5,187 nucleotides of DNA from Candidatus Methanophagales archaeon (GCA_023131215.1 JAGLZV010000160.1:1-5187), one strand, 5' to 3'. Counted from the stretch's first letter, positions 1 through 4,350 are shown. Translations and numbers: made by a program. The notes: generated by a model not told the origin, from the sequence alone.

Positions 1-82
1 CACGAAACACGAAGTTATTCACACCGTATTTACCAATCGCACGCTCATACGATAGCATAACAAGTTTTATATACTTATACCC
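1..82. other. Flank left of the insertion sequence, no gene seen
   Basis: I see no coding region or recognisable RNA here. Before the insertion this stretch would have lain directly upstream of the pilin promoter. A TTTATATA sequence at 66-73 resembles an archaeal TATA box, but no gene starts in a suitable position downstream. The last four bases (79-82, ACCC) are repeated directly after the other end of the insertion sequence. Confidence 0.5.
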
Positions 83-107
83 GGCACTATCTAAAAATCT
101 AGTGATA
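83..107 (+). repeat. Left terminal inverted repeat of the insertion sequence
   Basis: This repeat reads GGCACTATCTAAAAA followed by TCTAGTGATA. Compared with the reverse complement of 1703-1727, it differs at five positions: two near base 6 and an AAA/TTT triplet in the middle. The last ten bases, TCTAGTGATA, are identical. Confidence 0.75.
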
Positions 108-249
108 TTTAAACTTTTCATCCGCCACATCAGACATTTTCATCACTTTTGCATATAGTAAACCACCATAAAGTGATTCCTCACCGACTTTCTATCCAAA
201 ATCCCAAGTATTTTCATCCAAAATAGCACCAAAATCTCAAAAACAGGCA

Positions 250-284
250 GGTTAGCAAGAAAAAGGCGATAGCTACCGCTAACC
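250..284 (-). terminator. Possible transposase terminator hairpin
   Basis: GGTTAGC at 250-256 pairs with GCTAACC at 278-284, and a nested near-palindrome (GCGATAGCTACCGC, 266-279) lies inside. On the minus strand the hairpin starts about 40 bases beyond the transposase stop codon and is followed, after a few bases, by a run of five T. On the plus strand a run of six T also follows, so it could stop transcription in both directions. The stem is only seven pairs with a long loop. Confidence 0.35.
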
Positions 285-325
285 AGTTTTTTAAGATTAT
301 GTTGATTTGAATCCTGAATTAAACT

Positions 326-1645
326 TCACCTAGGCAAAAACGGCATGAACATCAAAAACGCATCCAGCAGTGTCTTCTTACATCTGCCCAGTAGCCCAGC
401 CCTCTTCATTGCAGAAAGCTTCATCTGGTTCTTAATTCCTCTGTCAGTCCTGAGCTGCTTCTTTCTATGCGTTTTCAGGCTTGTGGAGTAGTAGTTCTCG
501 AGCCAATTGTTCGTAGCCAGTGCACCTTTCACGAAATAGAACGCCGTGAAATGCTCCCAGTTCTTCCCGATCATTCTCAGCCGCTTATGTACTGGCTTCT
601 CAAAGGAATTTATCTCCTCCATCAACGCATTAAATATTTCCAAAGCCTCAAGATATGGCCTCTGCTCTAAATTCTTCTTTTCACGCCTACGGCTCAGCTC
701 CTGCTCGTGTAAAAATTTCCTGAAAACCGCCATCTGCTTTTTGAGCCATGCCCGATACGCCTTCTCATTCCCTTGCTTCATCACCTTCTCTTCTTCCGCC
801 ATGCCCTTCAAGACCTCGATTTCCGCATCCCTGTTATAGAAAATGTTTAACAGTCGGTATTTCATCAATTCCTGCTCGATAGTCGTGTTCTTTGGAAAAT
901 CACCGACGATTAGCTTGTTCAGGTGAAGGAGACAGAACTGATGAATCAAGTTCTCACCGAAGAACTCCTCAAAGACCCCTGGATAGCTCGGGTAGAGGTC
1001 GGTCACAACAAACGTGCGCTTCGTCGGGTCCAGATATTTCGCAAGAAAGACTTCAATGGTCTTGGGGTCTTTCGTGCCGTAAAGTTCCTCGGCGATCGGC
1101 TGACCGGTAACGCCGTCCAGCAGGGTCAGGCGGAATTTCTGTGCCCTGCCCTCCTTCGGATGCTGTTCGTCGTAGAGAACAATCTGAATATATTCTACGG
1201 GCGGAATAGCGTTTTTCTCAACTGAGTCGTTGAACGCATTGAAGATGATATCCTTTCCTCGTGGATAAATGAGTTCCATTATCGAAGAGATTCCTTGATA
1301 TGAGACATGTTGAAGCCTCATAAGCTGGTAAATTCCGTCTAAGACATCGAAAAAATTCCCTTTTAGCTTTTCCCAGAAGCTACGTTCTTCTTCGCTGTTT
1401 TTCTCGCAAGAGGGACAGATATACCTCCCAATCTTGACGCTACCCAAGCCTATTTTGCTGTAACTGTTGTAACCATTGTGGTTCATTCTGGTGCCGCATT
1501 CTGGACACGAAGGTGGCACAGTTCGACGAAAAATCCCCGTTGCGCTATACTCGAACTCTCCAGGGTACTCCCCAAGGATTGAGAGGAGTACCTCCACCTG
1601 CGGAAAGTTTAATAAATTGGTGTTTACAAATACCATTTGGATCAC
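326..1645 (-). CDS. DDE transposase with N-terminal zinc ribbon
   Basis: This 439-residue protein should catalyse cutting and strand transfer of the surrounding insertion sequence. An N-terminal zinc ribbon is formed by C47, C50, C77 and C80 (CPEC and CPSC), probably for binding the ends. The likely catalytic acids are D159 (LYDEQ), D216 (VVTDLYPSY) and E383 (NNWLENYYS). C238 and H241 in QFCLLH form the C(2)H signature found between the second D and the E in IS256/MULE-like RNase H-fold transposases. A lysine/arginine-rich helical insert occupies about residues 255-360, and the C-terminus is basic. The start is GTG at 1643-1645; an in-frame ATG three codons later is an alternative. No good Shine-Dalgarno sequence precedes either. 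I do not recognise the exact family; the protein is too long for typical IS6 and lacks obvious IS66 or IS1634 hallmarks. No stop codon or frameshift interrupts it. Confidence 0.88.
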   Translation of the reverse strand: MIQMVFVNTNLLNFPQVEVLLSILGEYPGEFEYSATGIFRRTVPPSCPECGTRMNHNGYNSYSKIGLGSVKIGRYICPSCEKNSEEERSFWEKLKGNFFDVLDGIYQLMRLQHVSYQGISSIMELIYPRGKDIIFNAFNDSVEKNAIPPVEYIQIVLYDEQHPKEGRAQKFRLTLLDGVTGQPIAEELYGTKDPKTIEVFLAKYLDPTKRTFVVTDLYPSYPGVFEEFFGENLIHQFCLLHLNKLIVGDFPKNTTIEQELMKYRLLNIFYNRDAEIEVLKGMAEEEKVMKQGNEKAYRAWLKKQMAVFRKFLHEQELSRRREKKNLEQRPYLEALEIFNALMEEINSFEKPVHKRLRMIGKNWEHFTAFYFVKGALATNNWLENYYSTSLKTHRKKQLRTDRGIKNQMKLSAMKRAGLLGRCKKTLLDAFLMFMPFLPR

Positions 1646-1655
1646 TATGGATATA

Positions 1656-1691
1656 TTCTCTTTCGGTGGTTAAAAAGCTTCCGAAAGAGAA
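1656..1691. repeat. Inverted repeat upstream of the transposase start
   Basis: TTCTCTTTCGG (1656-1666) is perfectly complementary to CCGAAAGAGAA (1681-1691), with 14 bases between them. It lies inside the insertion sequence, 11 bases upstream of the transposase GTG. It could be a binding site for the transposase or a regulator, or a transcript hairpin that limits transposase translation or blocks readthrough entering from outside. The sequence does not decide between these. Confidence 0.55.
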
Positions 1692-1702
1692 GTATCCTAT
1701 TC

Positions 1703-1727
1703 TATCACTAGAAAATTAGACTGTGCC
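1703..1727 (-). repeat. Right terminal inverted repeat of the insertion sequence
   Basis: Read on the minus strand from 1727 inward it begins GGCACAGTCTAATTT and ends TCTAGTGATA, matching the left end at 20 of 25 positions. It lies upstream of the transposase gene, and ACCC (1728-1731) follows immediately outside. Confidence 0.75.
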
Positions 1728-1732
1728 ACCCT

Positions 1733-1744
1733 AACCTTTATATA
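1733..1744 (+). promoter_or_regulatory. Archaeal promoter (BRE/TATA) of the pilin gene
   Basis: AACC followed by TTTATATA (1737-1744) fits a TATA box with a short purine-rich upstream element. It would place the transcript start near 1766-1772 and give a leader of roughly 55 bases before the pilin start. ACCCT (1728-1732) and AGGGT (1745-1749) form a short inverted repeat around the box, possibly an operator. The insertion sequence ends at 1727, so any activator site further upstream has been separated from the promoter. Confidence 0.6.
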
Positions 1745-1804
1745 AGGGTGCATGCCAATGCAATATTTAGTTTAGTACGGCAAAAAATAAAATATAAAAA
1801 AATT

Positions 1805-1814
1805 AGGAGGTGAT
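1805..1814 (+). promoter_or_regulatory. Perfect Shine-Dalgarno sequence of the pilin gene
   Basis: AGGAGGTGAT is fully complementary to the conserved 3' end of 16S rRNA and ends nine bases before the ATG at 1824. It supports that start over the second ATG at 1827 and suggests strong translation. Confidence 0.85.
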
Positions 1815-1823
1815 ATATAAAAA

Positions 1824-2303
1824 ATGATGAACAAAAAAACTCTTAATCTTAAGAATGACAAGCGAGCGGTATCGCCAGTCATCGGTGTTATCCTGATGGT
1901 TGCAATCACGGTCATCTTAGCTGCGGTCATCGCTGCGTTCGTGTTCGGATTCGGAGGGCCGACTACTGCACCACAAGCAAGTTTAAACTTAGTTAGTGCA
2001 ACTGTAACCGGTAATCGTGTAACTTTAGAGCATCAAGGTGGCGATAGCATAGTATATGCAAATACACAGGTTATTATAACTCCAGATATAGGTACCCCGG
2101 GCACCAAAGGATCTGGAGGAATTTTAGAGTATCCAACTGGGTCCTACGAAGCGGGTGCAACTGCTGTGTTCGAACCTGGCGAGCATGCACAAAATTCGGT
2201 TGCTACCACAACACTGGTTCTAGGACAAACTTGCAAGGTGGAGATTTTCCACATACCGAGCACTAAGCTAATATTCACTGGAACGATAACGACTGTGGCG
2301 TGA
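1824..2303 (+). CDS. Archaeal type IV pilin (Pilin_N family)
   Basis: This 159-residue protein is a precursor of a type IV pilus subunit, which would be processed by an archaeal prepilin peptidase and assembled outside the cell membrane. A short basic leader (residues 1-14, ending DKR) is followed by AVSPVIGVILMVAITVILAA and then VIAAFVFGF, the classic hydrophobic N-terminal helix of euryarchaeal pilins. Cleavage probably falls around A15/V16. From about residue 45 the protein is a polar, Gly/Thr/Val-rich domain likely to form beta strands (for example ASLNLVSATV, NRVTLEHQG and TTLVLGQTCKVEIF). The signature is specific to the family; what the pilus does (adhesion, contact with a partner or surface) cannot be read from sequence. 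The gene stands alone with its own promoter and terminator, and no pilus assembly ATPase or membrane gene is in the window. Its codon and base composition is richer in G and C than the AT-rich array that follows. Confidence 0.93.
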   Translation: MMNKKTLNLKNDKRAVSPVIGVILMVAITVILAAVIAAFVFGFGGPTTAPQASLNLVSATVTGNRVTLEHQGGDSIVYANTQVIITPDIGTPGTKGSGGILEYPTGSYEAGATAVFEPGEHAQNSVATTTLVLGQTCKVEIFHIPSTKLIFTGTITTVA

Positions 2304-2361
2304 TACTTGATCTACTTAAAGATCGGGGTGATCACGCCCTTTTTTTATTTTTTTTATTTTT
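2297..2361 (+). terminator. Pilin terminator, nested hairpin overlapping the stop codon
   Basis: GGCGTGAT (2297-2304), which contains the TGA stop, pairs perfectly with ATCACGCC (2331-2338). GATCT (2309-2313) and AGATC (2320-2324) form a second stem inside the loop. T runs broken by single A bases follow from 2340 onward. It should end the pilin transcript just after the coding region. The T-tract runs directly into repeat copy A. Confidence 0.8.
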
Positions 2362-2630
2362 TTGTTCTGATTAATAAGAAGGTAAGGTATCTGCTCAAAA
2401 TTCGGTGGAATTTTGACCAGACATTGAAAAATGAAAATTGCAAAGTACAAAAGTCAAATTTGACAGACGGTGATAATATCTGCATTTTGCATTCAATTGC
2501 TCGAAATCCCCCCAGATTTTGAGCAATTACAAGATAAGTAAACAGCACAGATTAGAGGGATTGATTGCGCAGATTATGAATATGCGGGTATTGTATTGAT
2601 TGTAGGAGAACCAACGAAAAAGCATATCGA
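2357..2630 (+). repeat. Spacer repeat copy A, split by a small inserted element
   Basis: The left part (2357-2386) has the T-run and GTTCTGATTAATAAGAAG shared with copies B, C and D. The right part (2534-2630) resumes with ATAAGTAAACAGCACAGATT and continues through GATTGCGCAGATTATGAA, GCGGGTATTGTATTGATTG and AACCAACGAAAAA. The 144-base element between them is absent from the other copies. Removing it together with one AAG leaves a sequence that aligns to copies B and C apart from a few substitutions and one extra base. This copy separates the pilin gene from the first antitoxin gene. The 480-base gap 2304-2783 otherwise contains no convincing gene. Confidence 0.85.
2387..2530. mobile_element. 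MITE-like element, 144 bp, with terminal inverted repeats
   Basis: The ends are 22-base imperfect inverted repeats (17/22). The left reads GTATCTGCTCAAAAT and the right, reverse-complemented, GTAATTGCTCAAAAT, followed by G-rich sequence. AAG lies outside both ends (2384-2386 and 2531-2533). Each end also folds on itself: TCAAAATTC/GAATTTTGA around a GGTG loop (2395-2416), and a 13-pair stem (2495-2507 with 2516-2528, one G-T pair) around a CCCCCCAG loop. GTCAAATTTGAC (2453-2464) is a perfect palindrome. There is no coding capacity, so a transposase elsewhere would have to move it. The subterminal hairpins leave open a link to IS200/IS605-type derivatives, but the apparent target duplication favours a DDE-type mover. 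The ends do not match those of the insertion sequence at 83-1727. Confidence 0.75.
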
Positions 2631-2709
2631 ATCATATCAACCGAAAATCATGTTTCTGTTTATATTGCAATAACAATAACGTTCAATTTGTGTAATCTGT
2701 GTAGCCAAA

Positions 2710-2727
2710 TCAGTGGTTGGGTATCAC
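2710..2727 (+). repeat. 18-base direct repeat, copy 1, upstream of antitoxin 1
   Basis: TCAGTGGTTGGGTATCAC occurs identically at 4240-4257. Both copies lie between a spacer repeat and an antitoxin gene, but at different distances from the start codon (56 and 97 bases). This suits the conserved tail of a duplicated spacer better than a position-dependent operator. Confidence 0.8.
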
Positions 2728-2736
2728 AAAAGAAAG

Positions 2737-2776
2737 TTTTTATACTTAGAAAACATAAATAATATTTTAGGGGGAG
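2737..2776 (+). promoter_or_regulatory. Promoter and ribosome-binding site of antitoxin 1
   Basis: TTTTTATACTTA (2737-2748) is a reasonable TATA box that would start transcription near 2766-2770. GGGGGAG (2770-2776) is a Shine-Dalgarno-like sequence seven bases before the ATG at 2784, so the leader would be very short. Confidence 0.55.
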
Positions 2777-2783
2777 TTGCGAG

Positions 2784-2981
2784 ATGGCAAAAGCAAAAAC
2801 AATAGAGGTTGTGTATGAAGATGGCGTGTTTAAGCCGTTGGAGAAGGTGGAGATGAAGGAAGGGACTAAACTTAAGATTCCGCTAAAGGAGGACGTGTTA
2901 AAGAAATATTACAGGGCAATTCCAATAAGAATATCAAAAGAGGATATAGAACAATTTAGACTGGAGATGCTCGAGAGATGA
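2784..2981 (+). CDS. vapB: AF2212-like (DUF104) antitoxin, partner of a broken VapC
   Basis: This 65-residue protein begins with the family hallmark IEVVYEDGVFKPLEKV (residues 7-22) followed by EGTKLKI. It matches the second antitoxin in this window (IEVVYEKGVFKPLEKV) almost residue for residue. In this family the N-terminal beta-strand region is thought to mediate dimerisation and DNA or toxin contacts, and the C-terminal tail (here KEDIEQFRLEMLER) to bind and inhibit a PIN-domain ribonuclease. The length is normal for the family. The stop codon overlaps the start of the toxin gene (ATGA at 2978-2981), the usual coupling of such pairs. Because the toxin gene is broken, this antitoxin has no intact cognate next to it. 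It could be a relic, or it could act on a related VapC such as the one at 4560-5018. Confidence 0.88.
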   Translation: MAKAKTIEVVYEDGVFKPLEKVEMKEGTKLKIPLKEDVLKKYYRAIPIRISKEDIEQFRLEMLER

Positions 2982-3236
2982 AAGTATTCATTGATTCTAA
3001 TATCTTTATTAACTTTTTATTTACAGAAATTTTTAGATTTACTTGGTGAATTAAGGTGTGAAGTATTAGAAGTGAATGCAGACGCCATGGCTCTTTTAGA
3101 GACGATGACGAGGTATAAACTTCTTCCAAATGATGCGTTAATCGCAGCAACGTGCAAACAATACGGAATCAGGAAAATAGCTACATTTGACCCAGATTTT
3201 GATAGGGTTGATTTTCTGGAGGTAATTACACTATAA
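2978..3236 (+). pseudogene. vapC: VapC/PIN toxin gene broken by internal deletion and frameshift
   Basis: From the ATG at 2978 the frame reads MKVFIDSNIFINFLFTE, a typical PIN N-terminus with the first catalytic aspartate at residue 6. It then leaves the family pattern and stops at 3047-3049. From about 3027 a different frame encodes the C-terminal half, KFLDLLGELRCEV through RYKLLPNDALIAATCK and IATFDPDFDRVDFLEVITL, with the third and fourth acidic positions. Compared with the 152-residue intact toxin at 4560-5018, roughly 60-75 central residues, including the conserved glutamate region, are missing. A PIN nuclease needs these acids together, so neither piece should be an active ribonuclease. 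The C-terminal 40 residues remain nearly identical in pattern to the intact toxin, so the break looks fairly recent. Confidence 0.85.
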
Positions 3237-3255
3237 AGAGGAGGAGTGGATTTTA

Positions 3256-3369
3256 TTTTTTTGTTCTGATTAATATGAAGTTAAGTAAGTAAACACCACA
3301 GATTAGAGGGATTGCGCAGATTATGAATATGCGGGTATTGTATTGATTGTAGGAGAACCAACGAAAAAT
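3256..3369 (+). repeat. Spacer repeat copy B, uninterrupted
   Basis: This copy runs from a seven-T run and GTTCTGATTAATATGAAG through AAGTAAACACCACAGATTAG, GATTGCGCAGATTATGAAT and GCGGGTATTGTATTGATTG to AACCAACGAAAAAT. It starts 20 bases after the vapC remnant stop codon; its T-tract may terminate that transcript. TTCTGATTAATA(A/T)GAA at the head is a near-palindrome. With copy D it gives the best view of the whole unit, about 115 bases. Confidence 0.88.
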
Positions 3370-3412
3370 GTAAAAAACCACGAGATTACATAAGAAAATA
3401 AATTATTTTTTC

Positions 3413-3513
3413 GACACAGATTAACGCAGATTAACACAGATGATAAAAATCAACAATGTCAAACTTAAATTTAAATTTAAATAAGTCCGTGTAAATCAGT
3501 GTAAATCAGTGTC
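3413..3513. mobile_element. 101-bp inverted-repeat element, MITE-like
   Basis: The 25 bases at 3413-3437 (GACACAGATTAACGCAGATT, then AACAC) match the reverse complement of 3489-3513 at 20 of 25 positions. The centre is AT-rich (AAATTTAAATTTAAATA) and non-coding. The arms repeat an 11-base motif, CAGATTAAC(A/G)C, and resemble the CACAGATTAGAGGGATTGCGCAGATT stretch (written here only as a motif, split across 2548-2576 and 3297-3322) of the spacer repeats. Inverted repeats of this kind are scattered through many prokaryotic genomes. No target duplication is obvious. The 404-base gap 3237-3640 contains this element, spacer copy B and the next promoter, and no gene. Confidence 0.6.
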
Positions 3514-3566
3514 TTTAATAGAAGGAAGTTGACTATAACACCCATCATGTGATTGACCATATCATA

Positions 3567-3632
3567 TTTATATATTTATATAAGAAAAAGAGTAATTTAC
3601 TTATGATAAGAAAAGATAATTATAAAGGGGGA
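3567..3632 (+). promoter_or_regulatory. Promoter and ribosome-binding site of the DUF5678-type gene
   Basis: Two adjacent TTTATATA boxes (3567-3574 and 3575-3582) are consistent with archaeal TATA elements, placing the transcript start near 3595-3610. AAAGGGGGA ends at 3632, eight bases before the ATG at 3641, and serves as Shine-Dalgarno sequence. Confidence 0.6.
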
Positions 3633-3640
3633 TAATAGCA

Positions 3641-3841
3641 ATGGAAAACTACCTATTAAAACACTCGCAGCAACTATCTGAGAAGTATCCTGGGAAATAC
3701 GTGGCAATCGTTGGAGATAAATTAGTAGCCATAAATAACTCCGCACTCAATGCCTTTAAAATAGCAAAGAAAAAATTTCCAGATAAGGAGGTATGCATAA
3801 GCTACATACCAACTGAGGAGGAGACGGTGACTTTATTATGA
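3641..3841 (+). CDS. DUF5678-type small protein
   Basis: This 66-residue protein has an N-terminal helix (about residues 2-15), then YPGKYVAIVGDKLVAINNSA (17-36), a helix NAFKIAKKKFPDKEV and a final strand CISYIPTEEETVTLL. The GKYVAIVGDK(L/V)V core followed by a lysine-rich helix is the pattern I associate with DUF5678, a small family of unknown function frequent in archaea. In my recollection it is often encoded just upstream of a retropepsin-like aspartic protease. The stop codon overlaps the start of the next frame (ATGA, 3838-3841), so the two were translationally coupled. No catalytic residues, signal peptide or membrane segment are visible. The reading frame is intact although its partner is not. 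Confidence 0.75.
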   Translation: MENYLLKHSQQLSEKYPGKYVAIVGDKLVAINNSALNAFKIAKKKFPDKEVCISYIPTEEETVTLL

Positions 3842-3984
3842 AAGAATTTGAAGCGGCAGTTGGATTTTCTCGGCATCTGGGCATTGGCTTTAATGTCATA
3901 GGCAGATTAGACATTTTTGAAAGGTTTACGATTTGCTTTGACGAATCAGAAAAGATGATAGAGTTCTTTCCAAAGTCTGGCTGA
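3838..3984 (+). pseudogene. Remnant of a retropepsin-like aspartic protease, central part deleted
   Basis: The 48-codon frame reads MKEFEAAVGFSRHLG, then IGFNVIGRLDIFERFTICFD and ESEKMIEFFPKSG. The stretch FNVIGRLDIFERFTICFDE followed by MIEFF matches the C-terminal end of clan AA (retropepsin-like) archaeal proteins, where hNhhGRDhhDRFxhxFDE closes the fold. The D(S/T)GA catalytic motif and the preceding roughly 80-100 residues are absent, so no protease activity is expected. The start codon overlaps the stop of the DUF5678-type gene, as for a normal two-gene unit. It is probably an internally deleted relic; a genuine short protein cannot be fully excluded because the short frame is open. 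Confidence 0.62.
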
Positions 3985-4007
3985 TTCGCTTCGCAGAAAG
4001 AACCTGT

Positions 4008-4049
4008 GATTTTGATGGGGTTGATTTTCTGAAGGTGATTGCACTGTAA
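4008..4049 (+). pseudogene. vapC: VapC C-terminal tail remnant
   Basis: The frame encodes DFDGVDFLKVIAL and a TAA stop, matching the last residues of the first toxin remnant (DFDRVDFLEVITL) and of the intact toxin (DFKRVDFLEIVTPE). At the DNA level it matches 3195-3236 at all but about five of 42 bases. Nothing of the rest of the toxin precedes it; 23 bases separate it from the protease remnant. It shows that a third vapC once ended here, before spacer copy C. Confidence 0.7.
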
Positions 4050-4057
4050 AAATCAAG

Positions 4058-4114
4058 GATAAGAGGATGATGCGAATGCTTGCGAATCGAATATGAGTCC
4101 TCTTATCTTTTTTT
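4058..4114 (+). terminator. Intrinsic terminator after cassette 2
   Basis: GATAAGAGGA (4058-4067) pairs perfectly over ten bases with TCCTCTTATC (4098-4107), and runs of T broken by single G bases follow to 4129. It should end transcripts from the DUF5678-type gene. Its T-tract merges into spacer copy C. Confidence 0.8.
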
Positions 4115-4122
4115 GTTTTTTG

Positions 4123-4173
4123 TTTTTTTGTTCTGATTAATAAGAAGTTATGTAAGTAAACAGCACAGATTAC
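4123..4173 (+). repeat. Spacer repeat copy C, truncated
   Basis: The seven T bases, GTTCTGATTAATAAGAAG, TTATGTAAGTAAACAGCA and CAGATTA match the other copies. After 4173 the sequence changes to a different hairpin region, so the right half (GATTGCGCAGATTATG and GCGGGTATTG) is missing. The 305-base gap 4050-4354 holds a terminator, this copy, the hairpin at 4162-4213, an 18-base repeat and the next promoter, with no gene. Confidence 0.85.
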
Positions 4174-4213
4174 ACAACACTTTTTCTTTTTTAGAAAAAA
4201 GAAAACCTGTGCT
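4162..4213. repeat. Long inverted repeat with T-rich/A-rich arms
   Basis: AGCACAG (4162-4168) pairs with CTGTGCT (4207-4213), and TTTTCTTTTTT (4182-4192) with AAAAAAGAAAA (4195-4205). The outer stem starts inside spacer copy C. A GAACATGTTC palindrome follows at 4225-4234. The hairpin could act as a terminator or be the scar of a deletion that truncated copy C. Confidence 0.6.
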
Positions 4214-4239
4214 AAAAGAAAAACGAACATGTTCTTTTG

Positions 4240-4257
4240 TCAGTGGTTGGGTATCAC
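4240..4257 (+). repeat. 18-base direct repeat, copy 2, upstream of antitoxin 2
   Basis: This is identical to 2710-2727 (TCAGTGGTTGGGTATCAC) and likewise follows a spacer copy and precedes an antitoxin gene, here by 97 bases. Confidence 0.8.
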
Positions 4258-4316
4258 GCTTTTTATTTTTTGCGCAAAAAGGATAAAGAAATTGATTTTG
4301 ATGATTGCTAAAAGAA

Positions 4317-4350
4317 TTTTATATTTGAAATGATATAATATAAGAGGGAG
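4317..4350 (+). promoter_or_regulatory. Promoter and ribosome-binding site of antitoxin 2
   Basis: TTTTATATTT (4317-4326) is the best TATA candidate, with TGATATAATA slightly downstream as an alternative. GAGGGAG (4344-4350) is the ribosome-binding site, four bases before the ATG at 4355 and ten before the in-frame ATG at 4361. Confidence 0.45.

Larger units (their letters stand above)
83..1727 (-). mobile_element. Complete insertion sequence, about 1645 bp, single DDE transposase
   Basis: The element is bounded by 25-base inverted repeats at 83-107 and 1703-1727 that match at 20 of 25 positions. Both begin GGCAC and end TCTAGTGATA. ACCC lies immediately outside each end (79-82 and 1728-1731), as expected of a short target duplication, although four bases could match by chance. 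Inside is one transposase gene on the minus strand, with 218 bases of non-coding sequence between its stop codon and the left repeat. The GGCAC ends recall those of IS6-family elements, but the transposase is about twice the usual IS6 length, so I do not assign a family. Both ends and the open reading frame look undamaged, so the copy may still be active. Confidence 0.8.

Noticed and set aside
1..325. Possible small RNA or gene in the 218-base non-coding part of the insertion sequence and the left flank.
   Set aside because: No open frame of useful length, no tRNA-like cloverleaf, and only one short hairpin (250-284), better explained as a transposase terminator.
2354..2548. Open frame of 64 codons on the minus strand in the spacer after the pilin gene.
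   Set aside because: It spans the spacer head and the inserted element, shows no recognisable motif, and is explained by AT-rich, palindromic repeat sequence.
2540..2580. Regularly recurring CAGATT motifs suggested a CRISPR array.
   Set aside because: The repeats are about 11 bases apart with no spacers of constant length, occur as inverted repeats, and no cas gene is nearby.
2715..2721. GTTGGGT within the 18-base repeat fits the integron attC core GTTRRRY, suggesting an integron cassette array.
   Set aside because: No paired RYYYAAC box with attC geometry was found in the spacers, copies B and D lack the heptamer, and no integron integrase is in the window. A seven-base degenerate match is expected by chance.
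2991..3236. An 81-codon frame that could be read as a complete short PIN protein.
   Set aside because: It begins with TTG inside the N-terminal part of the toxin, its first dozen residues are out-of-frame sequence, and it lacks the N-terminal catalytic aspartate. It is the displaced second half of the broken vapC.
3946..4230. Open frame of 94 codons on the minus strand.
   Set aside because: It runs antisense through the protease and VapC remnants, the terminator and spacer copy C; its lysine- and phenylalanine-rich runs are the T-tracts read backwards.
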